A stretch of 64,000 nucleotides of DNA from Clostridioides difficile (GTDB lineage Bacteria; Bacillota; Clostridia; Peptostreptococcales; Peptostreptococcaceae). Numbering within the stretch: position 1 is the first letter of the stretch; every line of letters begins with the position of its first letter. Below the pieces are notes generated by a model. That model had not been told where the DNA came from. It saw only the letters and a list, made by a program, of their open reading frames with translations, and searched no databases. The DNA lies in assembly GCF_900243075.1 (NCBI RefSeq), contig NZ_OEZH01000133.1:62001-126000 (forward strand), written 5' to 3'. The translations under genes and the position numbers were made by a program. This document shows, piece after piece, positions 9,810 through 17,749 of the stretch.

Positions 9810-10727
9810 ATGATAGATTTAACTTTACTTGGATGTGGTGGAAATGTACCTATGCCAAACAGATTTCTATCCTCTGTATTTATAAACTATAAAGGTAGAA
9901 AAATACTAATTGATTGCGGCGAAGGTACTCAGGTATCTATGAAGCTAAAAAAATGTGGCTTTAAAGATATAGACTTGATTTGTATAACCCATTTACACGG
10001 TGACCATATATTTGGACTTTTAGGACTTTTATCAACAATTGGAAATAGCGGTCGTACAAGTGATTTAACTATAATTGGCCCAGTTGGAATAGTCGATTGT
10101 ATTCGTTCTATGAGAAATTTAGTAGAATATGTACCATATACTTTAAAAATTATAGAAAATCCTCAAGGTAATTTTTCTTTAGATAATGAATTTTTAAAAA
10201 ATCTAGAAATCTCAACAATCAATTTAGAACACTCCATAGAGTGCTTGGGATACAGTTTTAATTTTAGAAGAAATCCCAAATTTGATATAGATAAGGCAAC
10301 TAAAAATGAAGTTCCTAAAATATTATGGAAGAAGCTCCAAGAAGGTCAAAGTATAGTTTTAGATTCCAAAACATACACTCCAGATATGGTCTTAGGAAAA
10401 TCAAGAAAGGGAGTTAAGATAAGTCTTACAACCGATACAAGACCTATAGAATCAATACCAGACTTCATAAAAAATAGTGATTTATTTATATGTGAAGCCA
10501 TGTATGGTGATGACTTAGATATATCAAAAGCTGTTAAAAACAAACATATGACTTTTAGAGAAGCTGCGAATCTTGCAAAACTAGGAAATGTTAAACAACT
10601 TTTACTAACACATTTTAGCCCTTCTCTAGATATACCTAATATGTATTTAGAAAATGCTACTAATGTTTTTGAAAATACCATTCTTGGAGAAGATAGATTA
10701 AGTTTACATTTAAATTTTGATGAATAA
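9810..10727 (+). CDS. rnz: Ribonuclease Z (tRNA 3'-processing endonuclease)
   Basis: 305 aa, the usual size of bacterial short-form RNase Z. It has the metallo-beta-lactamase zinc motif THLHGDH (H61, H63, D65, H66), the N-terminal LLGCGGNVPMPNR opening, LTTDTRP, the AMYGDDL segment and a late LLTHFSP histidine. It cleaves the 3' trailer of tRNA precursors in the cytoplasm. The ATG follows AGAAAGGGG. It is a single-gene unit ended by the bidirectional terminator downstream. Confidence 0.93.
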   Translation: MIDLTLLGCGGNVPMPNRFLSSVFINYKGRKILIDCGEGTQVSMKLKKCGFKDIDLICITHLHGDHIFGLLGLLSTIGNSGRTSDLTIIGPVGIVDCIRSMRNLVEYVPYTLKIIENPQGNFSLDNEFLKNLEISTINLEHSIECLGYSFNFRRNPKFDIDKATKNEVPKILWKKLQEGQSIVLDSKTYTPDMVLGKSRKGVKISLTTDTRPIESIPDFIKNSDLFICEAMYGDDLDISKAVKNKHMTFREAANLAKLGNVKQLLLTHFSPSLDIPNMYLENATNVFENTILGEDRLSLHLNFDE

Positions 10728-10770
10728 TTTAATGTAATCCTTATTTCTAAGAATTTAGAATAAAAATTTA

Positions 10771-10816
10771 GGAATGAATTTTACCTTGATAAAAATATTT
10801 TTGGTAAATTCATTCC
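10771..10816. terminator. Bidirectional terminator between convergent genes
   Basis: ggaatgaattttacc pairs with ggtaaattcattcc (14 bp, one bulged T) between rnz and the convergent flavoenzyme gene. T-rich runs follow on both sides, so it can serve both genes. Confidence 0.75.
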
Positions 10817-10858
10817 TTTAATTACCTGTCAACTGTATTAACTATAATCTAGATACTA

Positions 10859-12193
10859 TTATTTAGATACATTTCCAGCTATATTTAAAACATCCCATGT
10901 TCTTGCAAATGGTGGAGCATAACACAAATCTAACATTCCAAGTTGATTTGTAGTCATTTTTCCAAAGATAGCAGCTGCCAATACATTTGCTCTTTGGACA
11001 GCATCCTTAAACCCTGCCACTTGTCCACCTAAAATAACTTTTGTATCTCCATCATAAACAAGCTTTACATATATTTTATTTCTACCTGGATAATAGTGAG
11101 TTTGATTATAGTCAGAAATAAATTTAGATTTAACATTTATCCCTAAATCTTTAGCTTGTCTTTCTGTAATTCCAGTTGATGCTGCTTCCATATCCATAAT
11201 CTTTATACAACTTGAAGATAATGAACCTTGATAAGAAACTTCTTTTCCTGCTAGGTTCTCTCCTACTATCCTACCCAATTTATTAGCTCCAGTAGCTAAA
11301 GGAACATATACATTTTCATTACTTACTATGTTCTTTATAGTTGCACAATCTCCAGCAGAGTATATATCTTCTACAGAAGTTCTTCCATACTCATCAACTA
11401 CTATAGCTCCATTTTTTAGCATTTTTATATTAGTATTTGACAAAAACTCTGTATTAGGTCTCACACCAGTAGCAATTATTACTACATCTGTATCTATTTC
11501 CCCTTTGTTTGTTATAACTTTTTCTACTTTATCTTCTCCATACAGTTCTACAACCATTTCATCCAAGTGCAAATTGACATTATGTCTATTTATTTCTTCT
11601 TCTAATACATCTGTAATTTCTTTGTCAAATACTTGTGGTAATATTCTATCTTCCAATTGAATTACATCTACATCTTTGCCTAATTTCTTACATGCCTCAA
11701 CTGCTTCTAATCCTATAAAACCAGCTCCTATTATTGTCACTCTTCTATTTTCTTCATTACTTAAAAGTTTTTTTAGATATTCTCCATCATATAAACTTTT
11801 TAATGTAGAAACATTCTTCAATTTTATGTTTTTTATAGGAGGCATAATACTTCTTGCTCCAGTGGCTATCATCAATTTATCATAGTAGTCTTCATATATT
11901 TCATCTGTTTTTACGTTTTTTACTTTTATTTTCTTAGATTCGCTGTCAACTTCAACGACTTCTCTAAATATATTTAAATCAATCCCAGCTTCTCTAAGTT
12001 TTTCAGGTGTTCTTGCTAATAGGTCATCAGCATCATCAAAAAATCCACCAACAAAGTATGGCAATCCACAAGCACCAAAAGATACTATCTCTGTTTTTTC
12101 ATAAACAACAACTTCATACTCAGGTTTTATTCTTTTTAATTTCGCTGCAGCACTCATACCAGCTGCAACACCACCGATTATTACTACTCTCAT
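10859..12193 (-). CDS. FAD/NAD(P) disulfide oxidoreductase, CoA-disulfide reductase / NADH oxidase family
   Basis: 444 aa, the usual size for this family. The N-terminal FAD site is VIIGGVAAGMSAA. The single redox cysteine sits in SFGACGLPY (C42), where CoA-disulfide reductases and NADH oxidases carry it. An NAD-binding GAGFIGLEA motif lies near 156-164 and a second FAD contact reads YSAGDCA. The C-terminus CYAPPFARTWDVLNIAG resembles CoA-disulfide reductases, which have a catalytic Tyr there. It reduces CoA disulfide or a related disulfide, or oxidises NADH; sequence alone does not decide. It is divergent from a probable cystine-type transporter, which fits thiol metabolism. RBS AAAGGAGA. 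Confidence 0.85.
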   Translation of the reverse strand: MRVVIIGGVAAGMSAAAKLKRIKPEYEVVVYEKTEIVSFGACGLPYFVGGFFDDADDLLARTPEKLREAGIDLNIFREVVEVDSESKKIKVKNVKTDEIYEDYYDKLMIATGARSIMPPIKNIKLKNVSTLKSLYDGEYLKKLLSNEENRRVTIIGAGFIGLEAVEACKKLGKDVDVIQLEDRILPQVFDKEITDVLEEEINRHNVNLHLDEMVVELYGEDKVEKVITNKGEIDTDVVIIATGVRPNTEFLSNTNIKMLKNGAIVVDEYGRTSVEDIYSAGDCATIKNIVSNENVYVPLATGANKLGRIVGENLAGKEVSYQGSLSSSCIKIMDMEAASTGITERQAKDLGINVKSKFISDYNQTHYYPGRNKIYVKLVYDGDTKVILGGQVAGFKDAVQRANVLAAAIFGKMTTNQLGMLDLCYAPPFARTWDVLNIAGNVSK

Positions 12194-12533
12194 TTTATAT
12201 CTCCTTTGATGTCTAATTAATTTCTTTCCTTATTTTAAGCTTTTCGTTTTATATATATTCTATGTAAACATTTTTTATAATAATTTTAAGTTATTTTTTT
12301 AACATTTTTTTGTTTAAAATCAAATCTTACAAAAGCTATTTTATCCTTTCTTACCATAGTTCAAATTCTTTAAACATATATTATACCCTATTTTCACGTA
12401 TTCAATCACATTTTTAAAAATTAAATACTCTTACTCTATCTAAGTAAATTGTGATATAATATTGACATTTTTTTAATATATTGATATTATTTAAACTTAG
12501 AAAAATTTATTTTTAAATAAAGGAGAAAAAATA
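12194..12533. other. 340-bp divergent intergenic region
   Basis: This gap holds the promoters of the flavoenzyme (minus) and the symporter (plus). A strong plus-strand promoter lies at 12462-12490. Towards the minus strand, TTTACA near 12275 is the best -35-like box but no well-spaced -10 convinced me. No hairpin-rich leader or small gene was seen. Confidence 0.5.
12462..12490 (+). promoter_or_regulatory. Sigma-A promoter of the symporter gene
   Basis: Consensus TTGACA (12462-12467), a 17-bp spacer and TATTAT (12485-12490), 43 bp before the start codon. This is the best-matching sigma-A promoter in the window. Confidence 0.75.
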
Positions 12534-13922
12534 TTGGAAAGTTCATTTTTATCACAATTTCTTATGATTACAGATTTTAAAACAATTTTTTTTATAATAT
12601 TACTTCTAGGTACATTTTTTATTGTTAGACAATTTGAAAAGAAAAAAATCAAATTTTCATTGAGAACAATATACGCTACAATACTAGGACTTATATTGGG
12701 AATTATAATTCAAGCTTTTGCTGGTTTTCCTAATGATACAACTCAAGTCACTTGGCTACAAGAAGTAAGTAAATGGTATAGCCTATTTGGTTCTGGATTT
12801 ATGGACTTACTAAAGATGTTAGTAGTACCTTTAGTTTTCTTATCTATTATAAAAGTAATTATAAATATGAAAGATAACAATCTTGGAACTCTAACTTTTA
12901 AATCTTTAGGTATGCTTCTTGCTACTACTGCTATAGCTGCAATTGTTGGAATTGTCGTTGCAAATATAATGAAGTTAGGTGTAGGAGTTAATCTACCTAC
13001 TTTAGGAGGAAATCAAGAACTTAAAGAAATAAATTCTCTTGTAGATACTTTAAGAGGATTACTACCATCAAATCCTGTAATGGCTATGGCAAATGGAAAT
13101 ATTGTGGCTACAATAATATTTGCTACATTTATAGCTACCTCAATAAAGAGACTAAGTAAAAAACATTTTGACACAATAAAGCCATTTATAGATTTTATAG
13201 AAGCATCTTACAAGATAATTGTAAGTGTATCTATGACTGTTATCAAATTTATGCCTTATGCTGTGGTTGCTCTGCTTGCAAATACAATAACTTCCCAAGG
13301 TATTAGCTCAATAGTCTCTGTTTTATATTTTATATTAGCTCTTTATATATCAGTTGCAATATTATTTATTATACATTTAATTTTTATAACTTTAAATGGT
13401 CTAAATCCCATTACTTATATAAAAAATTCAACTGAAGCTTTACTTTTGGCATTTACTTCACGTTCTAGTTTAGGAACATTACCTGTAACGATAGAAAGCC
13501 TAGTACAAAATCATGGAGTTGATGAGGGTGTATCAAGCTTTACAGCAAGTTTGGGTGCAAATATGGGTATGAATGGTTGTGCAGGTATATATCCTGCTTT
13601 AATGGCTGTAACTCTTGCTAATATGGCTGGAGTAAACATGGATATGAGTTTTTATGTTATGTTGTTAATTGTTATAACAATTAGTTCATTTGGAATAGCA
13701 GGACTTCCAGGAACTGCTACAATGGCCGTTTCCGTTGTTATCTCTGGAGTTGGTCTTGGTTCTTATTTTCCATTAGTTGGTGGTATACTTGCAATAGACC
13801 CTATACTAGATATGGGACGCACAATGATAAATGTTAATGGTGCTATGGTATCATCAATTACTGTAGGAAAATCACTTGGAAAAGTAGATAAAGAAGTATT
13901 TAGTAAGAAAAATATTTCTTAA
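12534..13922 (+). CDS. Dicarboxylate/amino acid:cation symporter, TcyP-like (probable L-cystine importer)
   Basis: 462 aa. The start is TTG, eight bases after AAAGGAG. About eight membrane helices plus re-entrant loops of the DAACS/SLC1 fold are visible, with the substrate-binding serine-rich loop TSRSSLGTLPV, SLGANMGMNGCAG and the C-terminal AGLPGTATMA ... DMGRTMINVNGAM blocks. The family couples uptake of dicarboxylates, glutamate or cystine to Na+ or H+. The long N-terminal cytoplasmic/membrane lead and NGCAG variant resemble TcyP cystine transporters more than GltP/DctP. This assignment and the link to the divergent disulfide reductase are inference. Confidence 0.85.
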   Translation: MESSFLSQFLMITDFKTIFFIILLLGTFFIVRQFEKKKIKFSLRTIYATILGLILGIIIQAFAGFPNDTTQVTWLQEVSKWYSLFGSGFMDLLKMLVVPLVFLSIIKVIINMKDNNLGTLTFKSLGMLLATTAIAAIVGIVVANIMKLGVGVNLPTLGGNQELKEINSLVDTLRGLLPSNPVMAMANGNIVATIIFATFIATSIKRLSKKHFDTIKPFIDFIEASYKIIVSVSMTVIKFMPYAVVALLANTITSQGISSIVSVLYFILALYISVAILFIIHLIFITLNGLNPITYIKNSTEALLLAFTSRSSLGTLPVTIESLVQNHGVDEGVSSFTASLGANMGMNGCAGIYPALMAVTLANMAGVNMDMSFYVMLLIVITISSFGIAGLPGTATMAVSVVISGVGLGSYFPLVGGILAIDPILDMGRTMINVNGAMVSSITVGKSLGKVDKEVFSKKNIS

Positions 13923-13937
13923 AATAATTATCAAAAT

Positions 13938-13968
13938 AAATGGCTAACTTTTAAACAGTTAGCCATTT
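13938..13968. terminator. Bidirectional terminator between symporter and ccsI
   Basis: aaatggctaact / agttagccattt, a perfect 12-bp stem with a 7-nt loop. It is followed by ATTTTTTATTTT on the plus strand and by a T-rich run on the minus strand, so it serves the convergent symporter and ccs units. Confidence 0.9.
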
Positions 13969-14002
13969 ATTTTTTATTTTATCAGAAAATTGCTTTATAA
14001 AT

Positions 14003-15211
14003 TTACTCACAAAACGGGAAAAATTCTTTTGTAAGATTTTGAGGATAGACAGATATAAAAACAAAGTCATAATCCTGAGACTTTGCATATTCTAGTATGT
14101 CTCCGTCATAATATCTAGGGTCTATCATATCTATAGTTGAACAAACAGAGGAAAAGAATGCTGCTGTTGGTACAATTAAAGAGTCTTTAACAAATAGAAC
14201 TTTTAATCCTTCTGGATTTTCTATATTTTTTATTTTAACTAATGGTCTATTCCCCAATAAGTATGTAAAATACTTATCTGATTGTCCATCCATTAAATTA
14301 AGGTCTGCATTAAAAGGATATGATAATATCAAGCTCTCTTCAAATCTTCCTTTTAACTCAAATTTTTGAGATTTAGAATCTGTATAATAAGTATAATTAG
14401 TCTTAAACTTAGGATAAATTAATGTAAAATCATCTATACCACCATATAAAATACCAGTCTTTCTTCCCATAGAGCCAAGAAATGACTTAGGATATACAAT
14501 TGAATTATAATTTTTCTTATCTCTATAGTAGTAATTCTCATCTAAATTTATACTGTATTTCTTATTAAGTTGCTCAACTAGTTCTCCAAACGCCCAAAAA
14601 GAAGTTTCTACTCTCCAGTGATGGTCTGTTTTAAAAAACAAATCATCTTTTGGAATACCACTTTTTAAAATATTTTCCCTAAAATCAATATAGTCAACAT
14701 TGTACTTTTTTAGTTGATTTAAAAAATTATCTGCTGTCTCATTACTATAAGAATAAGGTATCCCTTTTGGAAATTTTGTCACTCCTTTTATATACTTATC
14801 TGGAGTCATTAAGTAAACCAATTTAGTATTTTGTTTTTCCATTTCCTTAGAAAATTTTCTTACCCTATCTGCTATCACACCAACTGGATTTGGAGCTTTA
14901 GCAAAATATGTATAATGCATCTTTCCAGAAGTATCTTTTACAACACTAAATTTTGAAAACTCATTTTTGCCCATCAACTTTTGTAAATATCCATAAGTTT
15001 CAATAAATGTATTTTTATATATTACTTTATCATTTACTGTATTATCAATAGATGATATTGTATCTTTTAAACTACTTTTTTCAGCAACTGAATTTTTTAT
15101 TTCCTGCATCATATCTTTTCCAGAATAACAAATATTAAAGATAGAGAAAGTGAATAAAACAATTAAGAACATAATTGCAGTTATTAATCTTACTTTAAAA
15201 AATCTATTCAT
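14003..15211 (-). CDS. ccsI: AlgX/AlgJ-like SGNH (DHHW) polysaccharide O-acetylation protein
   Basis: 402 aa from the ATG at 15211, six bases after GAGGAGG; an upstream TTG in frame is part of that ribosome site. One N-terminal membrane segment (about 8-28) anchors an extracytoplasmic domain. The DHHW motif (about 196-199, context FFKTDHHWRVETSF) is the family hallmark and supplies catalytic Asp/His. A likely nucleophile Ser lies in FVKDSLIVP near the C-terminal third. AlgX/AlgJ proteins move acetyl groups onto exported polysaccharide with an MBOAT partner, which is the next gene upstream. It is the last gene of the operon. The symbol follows the published clostridial cellulose cluster from memory. 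Confidence 0.85.
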   Translation of the reverse strand: MNRFFKVRLITAIMFLIVLFTFSIFNICYSGKDMMQEIKNSVAEKSSLKDTISSIDNTVNDKVIYKNTFIETYGYLQKLMGKNEFSKFSVVKDTSGKMHYTYFAKAPNPVGVIADRVRKFSKEMEKQNTKLVYLMTPDKYIKGVTKFPKGIPYSYSNETADNFLNQLKKYNVDYIDFRENILKSGIPKDDLFFKTDHHWRVETSFWAFGELVEQLNKKYSINLDENYYYRDKKNYNSIVYPKSFLGSMGRKTGILYGGIDDFTLIYPKFKTNYTYYTDSKSQKFELKGRFEESLILSYPFNADLNLMDGQSDKYFTYLLGNRPLVKIKNIENPEGLKVLFVKDSLIVPTAAFFSSVCSTIDMIDPRYYDGDILEYAKSQDYDFVFISVYPQNLTKEFFPFCE

Positions 15212-15226
15212 ACTTTTCCTCCTCAA

Positions 15227-16645
15227 CTAAAAATTAAAATAAATAAATGGATTATAGCTTCCAGTTACTAAATATGTTACAGAAATAAAGAACAATAAAA
15301 TAGCTGAGATTGGATAGAATACATTAAATATCATACTGTATTTAGCTTGTTCAACAACAAACTTATTGATTTTCTTGGCAATAGGTACACTAAAAATAAA
15401 TGCAAATATAAAGAAAATCCAGTATTCTTTTAAAAACATATATGTATAATCACTCCATATAACTCCATTGCCTCCAAACATAGCTTTGAAATAGTTATAT
15501 GCTTCTTTTAAACTAGGTGACCTAAATAATACCCACCCAAAATTAACTACCAATAAAGTATAAATATGTTTTATAAAATTGTGATTTTCAATCTTTTCAA
15601 ACATTATAAATCGCTCTATAATCAAGAAAACAAAGTTTAAAATTCCCCAAATTACAAATGTCCATTCTGCTCCATGCCATATTCCAGTAAATAACCACAC
15701 TATAAACATATTTCTAATCATAATATCTTTATTTGCTACTCTAGAACCTCCAAGCGGAAAATATATATAGCTCTTAAACCACATTCCCAAAGAAATATGC
15801 CATCTTCTCCAAAACTCAGTAATTGATTTTGAGATATATGGATAATTAAAATTTTCTTCAAATTTAAAACCAAACATAAGACCTAAACCTATAGCCATAT
15901 CTGAATAAGCAGAAAAATCAAAGAATATTTGCAGTGTATAAGCTATCGAACCAAGCCATGCAAGTGATGCAGCTATTTCTCCTTGACTATTCATAGTATA
16001 AATGTAGTCTGCTACTATAGCCATATTATTTGAAATTAATACTTTTTTGCCTAAACCTGTTATAAACCTACAAGTCCCAACGGAAAATTTATTCCAAGTT
16101 TCTTTTCTATTAAGAATTTGTTCTGCCACACTTTCATATCTAACTATAGGACCTGCTATTAATTGTGGGAAAAATGCTATATATAGTCCCACATAAAAAG
16201 GATTTTTTTGAACTTCTCCGTGTCTACGATATACATCTATAACGTAAGACATTCCTTGAAATGTAAAAAATGAAATTCCTATAGGTAAAACAATACTAGG
16301 TATAGTCAATTCAGTGCTAATAAGTTCGCTAATATTTCTTAGTGCAAAAGCTAGATATTTAAATATAAATAAAACGCCTATATTATATGCACACATTAAA
16401 ACTAAAAAAATTTTTACTTTTATTTTACTTTCCCTATATCTATCTAATAGTAAACCAAATATATAGTTCATTATTATGGAAGCTATCATAATAACAACAA
16501 ATTTTGGTTCTCCCCAAGCATAAAAAAATAAACTAACAGCTAGCAATATCATATTCTGTATCGTTCGATTAAACCTAAATACATAATACAATACCAAAGT
16601 TATTGGTAAAAAATAAAATAAAAAAATTAAGCTTGAAAATAACAC
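15227..16645 (-). CDS. ccsH: MBOAT-family membrane O-acyltransferase (AlgI/DltB-like)
   Basis: 472 aa, about 10-11 membrane helices. The start is GTG, seven bases behind AGGAGG. MBOAT signatures are FWRRWHISLGMWFKSYIY (His about 283) and the catalytic histidine in FTGIWHGAEWTF (about 324). AlgI-type proteins carry acetyl groups from cytoplasmic acetyl-CoA across the membrane for O-acetylation of a secreted polysaccharide. In this operon the acceptor would be the beta-glucan made by CcsA, with CcsI as the extracellular transferase. The downstream gene starts 16 nt after the stop codon. Confidence 0.92.
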   Translation of the reverse strand: MLFSSLIFLFYFLPITLVLYYVFRFNRTIQNMILLAVSLFFYAWGEPKFVVIMIASIIMNYIFGLLLDRYRESKIKVKIFLVLMCAYNIGVLFIFKYLAFALRNISELISTELTIPSIVLPIGISFFTFQGMSYVIDVYRRHGEVQKNPFYVGLYIAFFPQLIAGPIVRYESVAEQILNRKETWNKFSVGTCRFITGLGKKVLISNNMAIVADYIYTMNSQGEIAASLAWLGSIAYTLQIFFDFSAYSDMAIGLGLMFGFKFEENFNYPYISKSITEFWRRWHISLGMWFKSYIYFPLGGSRVANKDIMIRNMFIVWLFTGIWHGAEWTFVIWGILNFVFLIIERFIMFEKIENHNFIKHIYTLLVVNFGWVLFRSPSLKEAYNYFKAMFGGNGVIWSDYTYMFLKEYWIFFIFAFIFSVPIAKKINKFVVEQAKYSMIFNVFYPISAILLFFISVTYLVTGSYNPFIYFNF

Positions 16646-16662
16646 AATCTAACCTCCTCTCT

Positions 16663-17739
16663 TTACTTAGTTTTTGAGTATTTTTTCCAATACAAATATA
16701 TTTCAAAGCATATTATTACTAGAGATACAAATAAAATTCGAATAAATGTTATGATATTATTCATAAAATTTATTTTTTTCATATCTTGTACTGTTGGTGA
16801 CTGCTCAGGAGATACTAATGTATATGGAACACCATCCTTATCTTTTTTATTAATACTCCAAGATTCAGTCAATGTTATTTTCTTTCCAATTTTAAACTTA
16901 TCATCAACATTAACTTGTAGAATAATTTGTCCAGGTTTGGCTTTATTACTTAATGTTAATTTACCTTTTTGAGATATACTTACATTATCTTGTTTTCCCA
17001 TAAGAGAATACTTAATTTTGGAATTACTTTCAAGACCTAATACCTCATACTGACTTATACTTTGACCCAATACTGGTATTTGTACTTCTTCATCGCCAGT
17101 TATTTTAATATTATGCAAAGATTCTAATTTATCCTCAGCCAATAAAGACATCTTTTTTATAGTAACAACATTATGCTCTTCATCAGATGGAATAAACGTA
17201 ATTCCCCAACTAACAATATTTGAAAGCATATTCGAGTCCAGCACCACATTACTTTTCTCATTTATAAGATTATTAAAATTCACATAAATTTTGCCCTCAA
17301 ATTTGCCTGGTACTTCTATACATCCATCTTTTATTTTATCTGAATATATTATATTTTTATCTTCAAAAAATATTTCACTGCCTTCTTTTAATCTAAATTC
17401 AAGCATATTCTTACTTTGTATACTTAAATTTACTCTCTGAGAACTTTTATTTTTATTTTGAATCTCAATATAAAAATTATGGTACATACTCCAATTTTCT
17501 TTCACATTTTGGTAAATATATAAGTAACATTCCTTATCACTTTTAGAACTATCTGTTTCTATTTTTATACTTGTATCTTCGTGTGAAATTTTAGAACTTA
17601 GGTTATTCTCTATCTTTTTAAAAGATAAATCTAAGGTTTTGTCACTTGTTGCTGAACTTATAAAAGTAGCATTTATTAAAAAAATAAACACAAAAATAAG
17701 ATATTTTACATAACAAAAAAACACTTGTAAAGTCTTCAT
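16663..17739 (-). CDS. ccsB: Membrane-anchored extracytoplasmic subunit of the cellulose-like synthase
   Basis: 358 aa from the ATG at 17739, which follows TAGGAGAGATAAA. A longer in-frame start at 17817 would overlap ccsA by 68 nt. There is an N-terminal signal sequence, a beta-rich secreted body with no motif I recognise, and a C-terminal membrane helix (about the last 30 residues) ending in a basic tail YWKKYSKTK. The position directly after the synthase and this topology match the role of BcsB, which guides the nascent glucan outside the membrane. Sequence similarity to BcsB is not evident by eye. The gap after ccsA is only 10 nt. Confidence 0.75.
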   Translation of the reverse strand: MKTLQVFFCYVKYLIFVFIFLINATFISSATSDKTLDLSFKKIENNLSSKISHEDTSIKIETDSSKSDKECYLYIYQNVKENWSMYHNFYIEIQNKNKSSQRVNLSIQSKNMLEFRLKEGSEIFFEDKNIIYSDKIKDGCIEVPGKFEGKIYVNFNNLINEKSNVVLDSNMLSNIVSWGITFIPSDEEHNVVTIKKMSLLAEDKLESLHNIKITGDEEVQIPVLGQSISQYEVLGLESNSKIKYSLMGKQDNVSISQKGKLTLSNKAKPGQIILQVNVDDKFKIGKKITLTESWSINKKDKDGVPYTLVSPEQSPTVQDMKKINFMNNIITFIRILFVSLVIICFEIYLYWKKYSKTK

Positions 17740-17749
17740 TTTATCTCTC

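Noticed and set aside
12007-12216. His/Gln/Leu-rich 69-aa plus-strand ORF
   Set aside because: It lies antisense to the N-terminal FAD-binding region of the flavoenzyme gene, which has strong motifs and a ribosome site.
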